From Sphingobium lignivorans (lineage in GTDB: Bacteria; Pseudomonadota; Alphaproteobacteria; Sphingomonadales; Sphingomonadaceae), in the NCBI RefSeq assembly GCF_014203955.1, contig NZ_JACHKA010000001.1, positions 3,942,001-4,006,000 of the forward strand: a stretch of DNA of 64,000 nucleotides. The letters are read 5' to 3'. Positions 16,697-29,695 of the stretch are shown in pieces. The notes under the pieces were generated by a model. It was not told where the DNA came from and made no database searches. It saw only the letters and a list, made by a program, of their open reading frames with translations. The position numbers were made by a program, and so were the translations under genes. Within the stretch, counting starts at the first letter, position 1; every line of letters starts with the position of its first letter.

Positions 16697-18442
16697 TCAG
16701 GCCGCGCTGCTCAGGTCGCCGCGCAGGGCACTGAACTCGCGGCCCAGCTCCGCGATCTGACCGGCAATGGCATCCGCCGTGTCACGCAGGCACGCCGCAG
16801 TCTCGACCAGCTCGGACGAGCCGGCGCTCGCGTCCTGCGCAGCCTGCGCGATTTCGCGCATCTGGACATGCGTATCCGAGATCGAAGCCACCATGCGCCG
16901 ACTCGCATCTTCCTGAGAGCCGGCGAGAGCCTCCACCGAATCGGCCTGCTCGCCGACGCCCGTGGCGAGTTGCTCGACGAGAGTCGTGCTCGCCAGGAAA
17001 TCCGCCGCCGTCTCGTTCACGAAGGCGAGCTGACGCGCGATCTGCCCGGCCGCCTCGCCTGAATCGAGAGACAACGCCTTGATCTCCCGCGCCACCACGG
17101 CAAAGCCGAGCCCCGCCTCGCCGGATCGATGCGCCTCGATATTGGCATTGACCGAAAGCAGATTGGTCTGCGCCGCCACGCGCTTGATGAGATCCAGCGC
17201 ATGGCTGATGCCGCTCACCAGCTCCGAGAGGCGCTGCGCATGCGCGCGGTTGCGACCCGACTGGTCTATGACTTCATTGCTGTGCATGCGCGTGGTGCCC
17301 GCGCTGCTGCGCACGTCACCGACCAGCCGCAGCAGGCCGATGCCGTCCTTCTGCACCTCGTCCGCCCGCATCGCCGCGGCAGCGATGCTCCGCGCGATGG
17401 CGTCGGCCCGGTCCCGAGACTGGGAGGACGCCGTCGCAAGCGTCATCGCCATCTCGCGCATGATCGCGGAGGCATGGGAAAGCGCGGCCACGAGCTGGGA
17501 CAAGGCGGCGTCGAAACGCGCGAAACCCTCGTCGACCAGCCGGGCACGGGCCTGAGCGCGACGCGAATCGTCCAGTTCGCGGCGGCGCAGCGCGTCCTCG
17601 GCCTGTTCCCGGTCGCGTCTCGACTGGTCGGCCAGGCGCGCCGCATCCTGCGCGTCACTCAAAGCCCGCGCGATCGCCCCGATCTCATCCTCGCGCTCAA
17701 GGCCGGGCACCGCCTCCGCCGCCGGTCCCGTCCCGCCCTGCCGCACATGATCGGCAATGGCGACGAGCGGCCGCGCGAGGCGTCTCTCCGCCATGCGCGC
17801 GATCAGGATGCCGCCCGCGAGCGCGGCGATGGAGACGGCGACGAGCAACAGTTCAGCGGCAAGATTGACCCAGCGAAGCACCGCGCGATCCTGCCCGGCA
17901 GTCGCGCGCAGTTCCTCGGTCGTCCGGGCGATCTTCCCGAGCAGCGGATCGACCCCGCCGAAGAACTGCCCTGAAAGGAAGAAGTCCAGCCGTTCGCGAT
18001 CGCTTCGTTCGAGCAGGACCTGGAGACGATCCAGCGCCCGGTCGGCATCGGGCCGCTCTCCCGAGAATCGCGTGGCCACGGTCGCGCCCGATTCGCCCAG
18101 CTCTCTCCAGTCCCGGCCCGGCCTGCTCCTGATATCCCGCAGGGCGGTCGCGCCGCCGGTCGGGTCGATGGTGCCGACACGCACCTTGTCGGCAATGGCC
18201 CAGCTCGTCTGATAGGCCGAAGCGATGGTCTGCAGCTGGCTCATCGGCGCGATGCGCTGCTCCACCAGCCGGGTGGAAATGGTCCGGTTGATCGTCAGCG
18301 CGCCGAGCTGGGCCACGATCAGCAGCGAGAGCAGCGCCCCGGCGGCCAGCAGCAACCGGCGAAACTGTCGCGAGATCGAATCTCTTCTTTCATACCGCGT
18401 GACGATGGTCCCGCCCGACTGCCCGTCGCGAAGCGCATGCAT
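16697..18442 (-). CDS. Methyl-accepting chemotaxis-like protein
   Basis: 581 residues from ATG 18442, preceded by AGAGGCC; upstream sequence in frame has no family features. TM1 is about residues 29-51, a ~140-residue periplasmic 4-helix-type sensor follows, TM2 is about 190-215, then a HAMP region and a long signalling coiled coil. The hairpin tip reads AAQTNLLSVNANIEAHRSGEAGLGFAVVA, a variant of the receptor consensus that normally binds CheA/CheW. No CheA, CheW or flagellar genes lie nearby, so it may signal to a distant array or a non-flagellar output. Converges on the S1 protease gene and diverges from atpH. Confidence 0.85.
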   Translation of the reverse strand: MHALRDGQSGGTIVTRYERRDSISRQFRRLLLAAGALLSLLIVAQLGALTINRTISTRLVEQRIAPMSQLQTIASAYQTSWAIADKVRVGTIDPTGGATALRDIRSRPGRDWRELGESGATVATRFSGERPDADRALDRLQVLLERSDRERLDFFLSGQFFGGVDPLLGKIARTTEELRATAGQDRAVLRWVNLAAELLLVAVSIAALAGGILIARMAERRLARPLVAIADHVRQGGTGPAAEAVPGLEREDEIGAIARALSDAQDAARLADQSRRDREQAEDALRRRELDDSRRAQARARLVDEGFARFDAALSQLVAALSHASAIMREMAMTLATASSQSRDRADAIARSIAAAAMRADEVQKDGIGLLRLVGDVRSSAGTTRMHSNEVIDQSGRNRAHAQRLSELVSGISHALDLIKRVAAQTNLLSVNANIEAHRSGEAGLGFAVVAREIKALSLDSGEAAGQIARQLAFVNETAADFLASTTLVEQLATGVGEQADSVEALAGSQEDASRRMVASISDTHVQMREIAQAAQDASAGSSELVETAACLRDTADAIAGQIAELGREFSALRGDLSSAA

Positions 18443-18818
18443 TGATATGGCCTCTTGCTGTTCCCTGGTCCGGCCCGCCGAATCCCCTGCGCGGCCAGAT
18501 AGTGAATCGCTCGTTGACGAACCATGAAGATTTCGGGAATATGGCTGTAATATCAATGTCATAAAACTGTCATCGAGCCGCGGAGGAGCGAGATCGCACG
18601 GTGTCGGCGATGCCAGGCATCGCCTCCGATGCGCGCATCGGGAGGACCGGCGGCGTCGCTCCGGCGGGCGGAAAGGCGGACCCGGCGCGCCACGTCGCCT
18701 CTCGACTTGCATCCGCGGGCCACCCCTGCTAACCGCCGCCGCGTGTCGAGGGGGGTGCTGCAACGCCTCCCCTTTTCTGGCGCAATTCAACTCGATGAAG
18801 ACGAGGTATCAGGCGCGC
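18443..18818. other. Divergent intergenic region upstream of the atp operon
   Basis: 376 bases with no gene. The half near the chemoreceptor gene has an AT-rich patch (18518-18570) that could hold its promoter. Toward atpH, TTGCATC (18707-18713) followed 14 bases later by GCTAACCG (18728-18735) resembles the alphaproteobacterial housekeeping promoter and is the best candidate for atp transcription. Confidence 0.4.
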
Positions 18819-20937
<2,119 letters not shown>

Positions 20938-20944
20938 GCACATG

Positions 20945-20972
20945 CCGGGCATCCGCACCGGCGGGTGCCCGG
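20945..20972 (+). promoter_or_regulatory. Intercistronic stem-loop between atpA and atpG
   Basis: Twelve-base arms (20945-20956 and 20961-20972) pair with one G-U and a four-base loop (ACCG), starting 7 bases after the atpA stop. No U-run follows, and atpG begins 42 bases later, so an mRNA-stability or 3'-end-protecting hairpin is more likely than a terminator. Confidence 0.6.
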
Positions 20973-21014
20973 ACGGGGTTCTCGCTTCAAAGGGAACACG
21001 ACACAGGGAAAGAC

Positions 21015-21887
21015 ATGGCTAGCCTCAAGGAACTCAAGGGCCGCATCGTCTCGGTCAAGTCGACCCAGAAGATCACCAAGGCCAAGCAAATGGTCGCTGC
21101 GGCCAAGCTGCGCCGTGCGCAGGCCGCTGCCGAGGCCGCTCGCCCCTATGCGGAGCGCCTGGAAAAGGTGGTCGCCAGTCTCGCTGGCAAAGTGACCGGT
21201 GACAGCGCGCCCCGCCTGCTTGCCGGCACGGGCAAGGATGACACGCATCTGCTGGTCGTGGCGAACGGGGACAAGGGCCTGGCCGGCGCCTTCAACGCGA
21301 ACATCGTCAAGGCTGCCGTCGTCAAGGCGCGCGCGCTGATCGCGCAGGGCAAGACGGTCAAGTTCTACCTTGTCGGGCGCAAGGGCCGCGCCGTCATCTC
21401 GCGCACCTTCCCCGGCATGATCGTCGGCGAATATGACACGACCGAAGTCCGCACGCCCGGTTTCGACGAGGCCAGCGCGATCGCGCAGGACGTCTCGAAC
21501 CGCTTCTTCGCGGGCGAGTTCGACGTCGCTCACCTCTTCTATTCGGGGTTCAAGTCGGCCCTCGCGCAGATCCCGACCGAGCAGCAGATCATCCCGGTCA
21601 AGATCCCGGCCGATGCGCCGGCCTCATCGGGCGCCGCAGTCGAATATGAGCCGGACGAGGAAGCGATCCTCGCTGACCTGCTCCCGCGCAACATCACAAT
21701 CCAGATCTTCAAGGCCCTCCTTGAGAACATGGCATCCGAGCAGGGCGCCTCGATGACCGCGATGGACAATGCGACGCGCAACGCGGGCGATCTCATCAAG
21801 AAGCTCACCATCGAATATAACCGCAGCCGTCAGGCCGCGATCACCACCGAGCTGGTGGAAATCATTGCGGGCGCCGAAGCGCTCTAA
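21015..21887 (+). CDS. atpG: F0F1 ATP synthase gamma subunit
   Basis: Central rotating shaft of F1, 290 residues. The N-terminal coil [24 protein letters not shown] and the C-terminal signature ([25 protein letters not shown]) form the coiled-coil axle. Alphaproteobacterial length. The start follows AGGGAAAG. Third gene of the operon. Confidence 0.97.
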   Translation: MASLKELKGRIVSVKSTQKITKAKQMVAAAKLRRAQAAAEAARPYAERLEKVVASLAGKVTGDSAPRLLAGTGKDDTHLLVVANGDKGLAGAFNANIVKAAVVKARALIAQGKTVKFYLVGRKGRAVISRTFPGMIVGEYDTTEVRTPGFDEASAIAQDVSNRFFAGEFDVAHLFYSGFKSALAQIPTEQQIIPVKIPADAPASSGAAVEYEPDEEAILADLLPRNITIQIFKALLENMASEQGASMTAMDNATRNAGDLIKKLTIEYNRSRQAAITTELVEIIAGAEAL

Positions 21888-21897
21888 ACCGGATTAG

Positions 21898-23361
<1,464 letters not shown>

Positions 23362-23382
23362 TCGCCCCCGGATGATTGAGAA

Positions 23383-23406
23383 CCCTTCCCGCTCCCGCGG
23401 GGAGGG
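23383..23406 (+). promoter_or_regulatory. Intercistronic stem-loop between atpD and atpC
   Basis: Ten-base arms (23383-23392, 23397-23406) pair with one G-U around the loop TCCC. It precedes atpC by 23 bases with no U-run, and may lower atpC expression relative to atpD or protect the upstream message. Confidence 0.5.
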
Positions 23407-23429
23407 CCTTTGATGAAGGTATCGAGGCC

Positions 23430-23684
23430 ATGGCCCTGCATTTCGAACTCGTGACCCCAGAGAAGCTTGTCCTGGCCCAGGACGTCCACATGGTCGTCGT
23501 GCCGGGCGCCGAGGGCGAGTTCGGCGTGCTGGAGGGCCATGCGCCCTTCATGTCCACCGTGAAGGACGGCGTGCTCAAGGTCTATGACCGCGACGGCGCC
23601 GAGCCCCGCCTGATCCCCGTCGAGGGCGGTTTCGCCGAAGTCAGCGAGGCAGGCCTCACGGTGCTGGCGGAGAAAGCGGGCTGA
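23430..23684 (+). CDS. atpC: F0F1 ATP synthase epsilon subunit, short form
   Basis: 84 residues from ATG 23430 ([14 protein letters not shown]). The frame is open upstream, but homologues begin here. It contains the N-terminal beta-sandwich ([19 protein letters not shown]) and ends at VLAEKAG, so the C-terminal two-helix domain that inhibits rotation in E. coli (about 139 residues) is absent. The stop is genuine: the operon terminator follows. Compact epsilons are known in sphingomonads. Confidence 0.93.
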   Translation: MALHFELVTPEKLVLAQDVHMVVVPGAEGEFGVLEGHAPFMSTVKDGVLKVYDRDGAEPRLIPVEGGFAEVSEAGLTVLAEKAG

Positions 23685-23707
23685 GCGGGCTGCGGGGCCG
23701 GATCCGG

Positions 23708-24724
23708 TCAGGACCCCGCGATCACGTCATTTCGAATGACCCCGGTTCTATCGAGCCGGGGTTTTTTCTCGTCTGCGCCCGGCGCACGGGTATAGCGGAG
23801 CAGGACGAGCCCCAGCGCGAAGGCGAGCAGGTCGCCCAGCGTCGTCACGAGCCTCAGCAGAAGCGCTGCGGCGATGGCACGCTCGGGACCGATGATCGGT
23901 GCCAGCCCTTCGCTCAGGATGAACTCCCGCACGCCAAGCCCCGCCGGAGCGCCCACCACGAGAAAGCCGGCGACCCATGCTCCGCAGAATATCGACACGC
24001 TCCGGGCGATCGTGGCGGGATCACGGGCAAGGGCAGGCTCAAGGAGCAGCAGGGCACAGGCTGACAACAGCGCCCCCGCTACCGTGAGCAACACCGGTAC
24101 GGCGAGGCGCCCCGGGGGGCCGAGGATGCCGAATCTGGCGGCAAGCATCCCCGCGGCCAGCCGGCGGGTCCTGATTGCAAAACCGCCGACCAGGGCCGCA
24201 AGCGCGAGGATGCCAGCGGCGATCGCGGCCGCCCGCCACATTTCGTCGAGATGCCCCGCAAGCAGCGGCGCGCCCAGAAACGCCATGACCAACACGCCGA
24301 TCGCCATTTCGATAGCGACGGAGGTGATGGTCAGGCGGACCGGAACGCCATGGCGAAGCGCCAGGGTCGCGCGGCCGATATGCTGTGCGATATTGCCCGG
24401 CAGATATTTCCCGAACTGCGTGGTCAGGAAGATCGCGGCTGTCAGGCCGATCGGAAGGTTTTTGCCGAGCATGGCAAGAATGGCGCGCCACGCCATGGCC
24501 ACGAAGATGCATGCGATGAGACAGAGCAGCACCGCCAGCGGCATGGCGGCGACCGCCTCCCGCGCCAGCGTCGGCAGGCTCTCCTGGAGCGAGTGAACGC
24601 GCTGCGCGAAGAACAGCAGGCACAGTAGGCCCATGAACAGCCCGAGACGGCGCAGCCAACAGACGAGCCCATCGCTCTTCCTTCCGGCAGGTGCATCAAC
24701 TTGGACGTCGTCCGGATCAGCCAT
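23708..24724 (-). CDS. UPF0104/LPG-synthase-TM-like membrane protein (flippase-like)
   Basis: 338-residue polytopic inner-membrane protein. About eight hydrophobic helices and the GKYLPGNIAQHIGR motif (about residues 108-121) identify the UPF0104 family, the membrane part of lysylphosphatidylglycerol synthase, which is related to lipid-linked substrate flipping; VGAPAGLGVREFILSEGL is the second conserved region. It is the last of five same-strand genes with glycosyltransferases and overlaps the methyltransferase gene by eight bases, so it may move or modify their lipid-linked product. Its last ~18 codons contain the atp terminator in antisense orientation. Confidence 0.8.
   Translation of the reverse strand: MADPDDVQVDAPAGRKSDGLVCWLRRLGLFMGLLCLLFFAQRVHSLQESLPTLAREAVAAMPLAVLLCLIACIFVAMAWRAILAMLGKNLPIGLTAAIFLTTQFGKYLPGNIAQHIGRATLALRHGVPVRLTITSVAIEMAIGVLVMAFLGAPLLAGHLDEMWRAAAIAAGILALAALVGGFAIRTRRLAAGMLAARFGILGPPGRLAVPVLLTVAGALLSACALLLLEPALARDPATIARSVSIFCGAWVAGFLVVGAPAGLGVREFILSEGLAPIIGPERAIAAALLLRLVTTLGDLLAFALGLVLLRYTRAPGADEKKPRLDRTGVIRNDVIAGS
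23740..23767 (+). terminator. Rho-independent terminator of atpHAGDC
   Basis: Nine-bp stem (23740-23748 with 23753-23761, one G-U) with a four-base loop TATC, followed by TTTTTT. It lies 55 bases after the atpC stop and inside the last codons of the convergent membrane-protein gene (stop at 23708). Confidence 0.92.
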
Positions 24725-25511
24725 CGGCCTTGCGTCCGACGGCGATCCATCCGGTTCCGTGTTCGGAGTGGCGGAAGAGACGCTGCAGCCGGACGGCGGC
24801 TTGCAGCATCTGCCGGCATGGGAATGCCGTCATCACCGGAAAGAGTCGCGTCTCCAGCCCGCGATCGACCCCGCTGTTCTCCGTTGCCGCCTTCATCGAC
24901 CTGCTGCCGTCCCCCGCCTTCAGCTTGCGGCCGTGATAGGCGTTGCGCAGCGGTTCGACGAGATTGGAAACAGGAAAGCCATAGGCCTCGATCCGCACGT
25001 CTGTGAGCCCGGCAGCTTGAAGAAGCGCTTCGAACTGCGGCCTAGAATAGCGCCGGAAGTGGCCTGCGAAGACGTCCGAATTGCCCCACAATTTCATGTG
25101 CGCCGGCACGGAAAGCACGGCCAGCCCCCCCGGTTTCAGCCAGCCGACCCATTCACGCAGCGCCGCGAGGTCATCCTCGATATGCTCCAGGACTTCGAAG
25201 CTGAAGAGGTAGGAGAAATGCGCGTGCCAGTCCTCCGGCTTCTCCCGCACCGTCATCCGCGCTTGCCCATTGGCGAAAACGTCCGAGAGCGCGCGCCCTT
25301 CGACCGACATTTCCAGCCCGGTGACATCGAAGCCGAGAGCAGCGAACTCCGAAAGCAGCGCTCCCGCCCCGCAGCCGACCTCGATGATGTTTCCGGGCGG
25401 CAGATCCCGCATGGCTTCCATGATGGCGGCGCGCCGGAGGATATAGCGCGGCGCGGGCACCCATCCGCCCTCCGGGAGAGCGGGGCCAAAGGGCGACATT
25501 ACGAGCGACAT
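24717..25511 (-). CDS. Class I SAM-dependent methyltransferase
   Basis: 264 residues, Methyltransf_11/23-like. Motif I NIIEVGCGAGALLSEF is near residue 42, acidic post-I EMS near 68, FSFEVLEHIEDDLAALREW carries motif II, and LKPGGLAVLSVPAH is motif III. Overlaps the upstream glycosyltransferase gene by 13 bases and the downstream flippase-like gene by 8, so it belongs to the glycan locus. A sugar or lipid hydroxyl is the likely target, by context only. Confidence 0.85.
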   Translation of the reverse strand: MSLVMSPFGPALPEGGWVPAPRYILRRAAIMEAMRDLPPGNIIEVGCGAGALLSEFAALGFDVTGLEMSVEGRALSDVFANGQARMTVREKPEDWHAHFSYLFSFEVLEHIEDDLAALREWVGWLKPGGLAVLSVPAHMKLWGNSDVFAGHFRRYSRPQFEALLQAAGLTDVRIEAYGFPVSNLVEPLRNAYHGRKLKAGDGSRSMKAATENSGVDRGLETRLFPVMTAFPCRQMLQAAVRLQRLFRHSEHGTGWIAVGRKADG

Positions 25512-26758
25512 GCGGGTTCTCCCCGGGCAAGAGTCAGAAGCTGGACGAGGGCATCCACGCCATCGTCCGGAGACAGCGCGGCGCGGGCGGTTGCCGCGAT
25601 CGCCGCGGAGCGAGGCCGGGCGAAGGCTTGCGCAACCGCTTCCGCCAGCGCGGGCGCATCACCCGGCGGCACGAGGCGAATCGCATCGGAATAGCGCTGG
25701 GCAAGAGCGGCCACGGCAGGGCTATCGCGCGTGATGATCGCGCCACCTGCGGCCAATATCTGAAACATCTTGTTGGGAATGACGCGGGCCGCCTTGTCGC
25801 TGGTCCCGAAAATGCCGAGCGAAATGACCGCCCCGCGAATGATCGAGGGGAGCTGCGCATAGTCGACCCAGGGAAGCCAGGTGACATTCCCGGGCGCGTG
25901 GCGGTCCAGAAAGGTCCTCGCCGCGGCACCTTCCTGCCCCCGGCCGATGATGAGCCAGTGGACCGGCGTGCCCACGCTCGCCAGTGCCGCTTCAAGGATC
26001 GTTTCGATGCCATGCAAGGGAATGAACTGGCCATAGAAGAGCGCATAACGGGTGGGCAGACCGGCATGCGGCGGAGGCAAGGCCGAGTGGCGCGCGTCCC
26101 AGAACAGCGGTTCGGCGCCAACCGGCACCGTGATGCATCGTGCAGCCGGCACGCCAAATGTTTCGCTGAAATATCGCCCATGCTCGTCCGTATCGACGAG
26201 CACGACATCGGCCATGGCGAGCGCAAGCCGTTCAACCTGCCACAGCAGCCTTGCGCGCAAGCTCCCGCGACGCAGCCACTTGCGGTCGTTCACGATCGTG
26301 TCGTGCAACGGAATGAACGCATCGAAGATGATCGCCTGCCGACGCAGGCGCGCGAATGGCCACAGGACAAAGGCGTCGAGAATGGCCGGATAGGGCAGCA
26401 GGACAGGCAGCGTGCGCGGCTGACGCAGCAATTGCCGGATCGCGCGGGGATAAGTCGCAAGGGCACGGGCCATCGCGATCGCCATCCGGCCCTTGCCAGC
26501 CACCGCCTTGTCTTCAATGCCCTGCCATATGTCGATATGGATTTCCCGGGCCAGGCTTCCCTTGCGCCGCAAGGCGTCGAGCAGCAGCCTCACGCGCGGC
26601 TTGCCCTTGTCATAGCTTCCCCAGGCGACCAGCCGGACGTCCGCCTTCGCGTCGGTGCCCGCGTCTTCCGACGAGGACTTGGCAGAGCCACCCCAGCCTG
26701 TGCCGGACGCTGCCGGTCGAGAAGGCGTCGCAGCGACGCGGGAGACGGTGTCGTACAT
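25499..26758 (-). CDS. Glycosyltransferase, GT4-like
   Basis: 419 residues. The first ~40 are low-complexity Ser/Gly. The N-terminal Rossmann domain runs to about 215; the C-terminal half has RYALFYGQFIPLHGIETILEA, HWLIIGRGQEG and the donor-binding region IPNKMFQILAAGGAIITRDSPA typical of GT-B family 4 enzymes, though the usual Glu of the E-x7-E motif appears as Gln. Its ATG shares one base with the stop of the preceding membrane glycosyltransferase (TGATG), so translation is coupled. Confidence 0.8.
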   Translation of the reverse strand: MYDTVSRVAATPSRPAASGTGWGGSAKSSSEDAGTDAKADVRLVAWGSYDKGKPRVRLLLDALRRKGSLAREIHIDIWQGIEDKAVAGKGRMAIAMARALATYPRAIRQLLRQPRTLPVLLPYPAILDAFVLWPFARLRRQAIIFDAFIPLHDTIVNDRKWLRRGSLRARLLWQVERLALAMADVVLVDTDEHGRYFSETFGVPAARCITVPVGAEPLFWDARHSALPPPHAGLPTRYALFYGQFIPLHGIETILEAALASVGTPVHWLIIGRGQEGAAARTFLDRHAPGNVTWLPWVDYAQLPSIIRGAVISLGIFGTSDKAARVIPNKMFQILAAGGAIITRDSPAVAALAQRYSDAIRLVPPGDAPALAEAVAQAFARPRSAAIAATARAALSPDDGVDALVQLLTLARGEPACRS

Positions 26759-28440
26759 CAGAACGACGTCACATAAGGCTCGGGGGGTGGCGGGCTGTCC
26801 GGAACGCGGAGGTCGCGCCCCCAGACGAGGCTGGCATCACGCGCGCCGCCGGCGCCAATCTCATGCCGCCCCCGCGCGAGATTGATGATCGCGCCCGGCT
26901 GATAGGTCACGCCGTCGAGGCGAACCGCGCCGTCGCGCACCGTATACGGCCCCGGTACCAGGATCTCGACGGGTTGGACGGCCGAGTCGCCCGGCACCTG
27001 GCGTCCGGCGACCCAGTAAGGGCCCCACAGATGGATATAGGTGCTGCGCATCGCCGCCACGTCCTGCGGCAGGAACTCGGGCGCCGGCCCCTGCCCCTCG
27101 AACACCGCGTCGAACATCGGATCATTGGCCATGACCAGCGGAACGGTCTCGCGCGCCATGATCGCCTCCATGCTTGGCGACATGCCCATCCGGTATTGCT
27201 CGCCGCCCCATGGGGTCATGAAGATATTTGCCTTGGGGAAGCGGCCCAGCATGCCGCTGAAGTCGAAATAGGCCACCGGCTCGGGGAACATGGCTTCGGC
27301 CGCTTCGATAAGCTGGCGCTGCTTGTCGATCGGGCTGGGTGGCTCCAGCGCCCGCACGGTCAGGGCACAGACCAGCATCAACAGAGCGAGCAGGCCGGCC
27401 CCGTACCGCGCGGCAAGCATCTTCGCGCTCGCCGCGCAGGCCACGACGACCGGCGGCAGCATGAAGGTATAATAATAAGGCGCGCTATTATGATAGAAGG
27501 CCAGGGTCGTGAGCGGCAGGAACAGGCCGAGAAGCGCAAGCCGTTCGGCGGGACGGAAATCCGATGTCATCAGCGCGATAGGGAATGCCAGGATGAAGAG
27601 CGTCAGCACCGGCGCCAGGATCGCGCCCTTCACCGCAAAGCGCCAATAAGGCGGTATCCCCAGGCTGAACATCTTGCCGGAAGAGCTGGCGATCACCGCC
27701 TTCGCATGCTCATCGGCATATTCTCCCAGCCCCCGGGCGTGGAGCCAGTAGACCAGCGCGAAGACGATCGCAGCCAGGAAGCCGGTGCAGGCGACTCTCA
27801 AGGCATAGGCAGGGCTCCGCCCCAGCTCGGTCCATCGCAGCCAGAGGATGCCCGCGAAGGCCGGCGCATAGAGGACCGCCTTTATCGTCATCATGAAGGC
27901 CAGCCCGAGGAGAAGGCCCGTCGCAAGGATGGCTTTTGCATCCAGTCGCGAGCGCAGCAGGACCCAGAGGGCGAGCATGAGCAATGCCGCCGTCGGCGCA
28001 TCGAAGCGGAAGGAAAATCCGTGCTGCAGGACGAACCCGGCCGAAAGATATCCGAGCGCGCAGAGCAAAGCGACGGTGCGATCTGCAAATCGCCCGGCAA
28101 TCCCGACGATCGCCGCCAGGATCGCGATCTCGCTCAGATACATGAAGACGCGGATGAGAAGGATGTGCTCGACGACCGAGCCGGGAACATGCACCACCCA
28201 GGCGAAGAAGCGGGTGTAGAGTGTCTGGAGCGGGAGGGTGAGCGTCCCTCGCGCCAGCATCTCCACGCGGCTGTAATGGTAGAACTCGTCCCAGTTGATG
28301 GCCCTGCCGAAGACCATTTCCAGCTGAACAAGCAGGATCACCGCGAGGGCGGCGATCGAAAGCGCCTGCGTGTTTATCCACGCCGGCCGCGCAGAGCCCT
28401 TCTCTCCTGCGTTCAAACGCAATCCTGCCATGCCGGTCAC
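26758..28440 (-). CDS. PMT/ArnT-like membrane glycosyltransferase
   Basis: About 560 residues, GT-C fold. It has many hydrophobic helices, and the first large loop has acidic INWDEFYHYSRVEML, matching the catalytic Asp-Glu loop of PMT/ArnT enzymes that take sugars from polyprenyl phosphate. The periplasmic C-terminal ~200 residues are soluble. Start chosen as GTG 28440, which overlaps the upstream GT2 stop as GTGA; ATG 28431 is the alternative. The frame extends to 28713 but that part is inside the GT2 gene. Confidence 0.82.
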   Translation of the reverse strand: MTGMAGLRLNAGEKGSARPAWINTQALSIAALAVILLVQLEMVFGRAINWDEFYHYSRVEMLARGTLTLPLQTLYTRFFAWVVHVPGSVVEHILLIRVFMYLSEIAILAAIVGIAGRFADRTVALLCALGYLSAGFVLQHGFSFRFDAPTAALLMLALWVLLRSRLDAKAILATGLLLGLAFMMTIKAVLYAPAFAGILWLRWTELGRSPAYALRVACTGFLAAIVFALVYWLHARGLGEYADEHAKAVIASSSGKMFSLGIPPYWRFAVKGAILAPVLTLFILAFPIALMTSDFRPAERLALLGLFLPLTTLAFYHNSAPYYYTFMLPPVVVACAASAKMLAARYGAGLLALLMLVCALTVRALEPPSPIDKQRQLIEAAEAMFPEPVAYFDFSGMLGRFPKANIFMTPWGGEQYRMGMSPSMEAIMARETVPLVMANDPMFDAVFEGQGPAPEFLPQDVAAMRSTYIHLWGPYWVAGRQVPGDSAVQPVEILVPGPYTVRDGAVRLDGVTYQPGAIINLARGRHEIGAGGARDASLVWGRDLRVPDSPPPPEPYVTSF

Positions 28441-29435
28441 GCTTGCCTCTTCCGGGGCTCGCGCCGCGCAAGGCTGCCGCCGGCGGGAGGGGCGAGGCCC
28501 TGCTCCTCCAGCTTGCGCACCCGCTCTAGCGTCATTTCCAGCAGTTTCCGGTTGCCCGCGATCAGGTCGGCCAGCACGCCGAGCATGACGGATACGGTGC
28601 CGAGCACCAGCAGCGCGCCGCCCAGCACCAGCGACTGGACGTGCCCCGCACCCTCCCCCACCGCGTAGTAATAGAGGAACCGCACGATCGGGATCGCGCC
28701 GGTCAGGCTGCAAAGACCGCCCGCCAGAACGAAAACCCGGAGCGGATTGTACATGGTGTAGGTGCGCGCCATCGTGACGCAGGTATTCAGGATGAACTGG
28801 GGAATGCTGCGGAACAGCCGCGAGGGACGGACCGTCCGGTTGGTCGGCACGGGCACACTGACGATCCCCAGCCTCTTGCGCCCGGCCTGGATCAGCATGT
28901 CGGTGGTATAGGAAAACTCGGTCGTGATGGCGAGGCGCTGCGCGGCTTCACGGCTGATGGCGCGGAACCCGCTGACGGCATCGGGAATGTCGGTCCGTGC
29001 CAGCCGCTGGACGACCGCGCTGCCCAGTTTCTGCAACAGGCGCTTGACCGGTCCGAAATGGGCATTGGTTCCCACCCCCCGATCACCGACCACGATGTCC
29101 GCCATGCCGTTCATGATCGGAGCGACCAGCGCGGGAATGGCGGCGCCATCATACTGCCCGTCCGCATCCGTGTTGACGATGATGTCCGCGCCGGCGGCCA
29201 GCGCGACATTGAGGCCGGTCTGGAAGGTGGCCGCAAGTCCACGGTTGGTGCGATGGCGCACGACATGATGAACGCCGAACCGCCGCGCCACCGCGCCGGT
29301 ATCGTCATCGCTGCCATCATCGATGACCAGCAGTTCGATCTCGTCGATGCCTTCGATCCGGCGGGGAATCCGCAGGAGCGTATCAGGGAGGCTTTCCGCT
29401 TCGTTGAAGCAGGGTATCTGCACGATCAGCTTCAT
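28437..29435 (-). CDS. GT2 polyprenyl-phosphate glycosyltransferase (DPM1/GtrB-like)
   Basis: 332 residues from ATG 29435 (MKLIVQIPCFNEAESL). GT-A fold with ELLVIDDGSDD and the metal-binding DxD in VNTDADGQYD. Two C-terminal transmembrane helices (about 235-256 and 270-300) and a short coiled tail follow, the layout of enzymes that load a sugar onto polyprenyl phosphate. First gene of the five-gene unit, and the logical donor-maker for the PMT/ArnT-like enzyme encoded next with a GTGA overlap. The longer ORF to 29618 has no supported start. Confidence 0.87.
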   Translation of the reverse strand: MKLIVQIPCFNEAESLPDTLLRIPRRIEGIDEIELLVIDDGSDDDTGAVARRFGVHHVVRHRTNRGLAATFQTGLNVALAAGADIIVNTDADGQYDGAAIPALVAPIMNGMADIVVGDRGVGTNAHFGPVKRLLQKLGSAVVQRLARTDIPDAVSGFRAISREAAQRLAITTEFSYTTDMLIQAGRKRLGIVSVPVPTNRTVRPSRLFRSIPQFILNTCVTMARTYTMYNPLRVFVLAGGLCSLTGAIPIVRFLYYYAVGEGAGHVQSLVLGGALLVLGTVSVMLGVLADLIAGNRKLLEMTLERVRKLEEQGLAPPAGGSLARREPRKRQA

Positions 29436-29695
29436 TCGCAGCCTTCCCCGCGTGGTGCGGTCTCGTCGCTCCGGGGTGCCGGTCCTGAAGGACATGCACG
29501 AGCGCGCGTTCCTGCGGATTGCTATGCCAATGACGGTTAATTTTCCCTTGCGCGCCGATCCCGGCATCCCGGTTTCAGGCAGGATCGGAGCCTCAGGATG
29601 GCGCCCGCCGAAGCCCATTAGCCATTTCTCAAACCTTGCCGCCTAGTCCCGTGCCACTGTGCCGGTCAGCCGGCGCCTCGAACATGGGCCGTGAG

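Noticed and set aside
26356..28668. 770-codon plus-strand frame over the glycosyltransferase genes
   Set aside because: Antisense shadow; translation is basic and Gln/Arg-rich without domains, while the minus strand has clear membrane and GT signatures.
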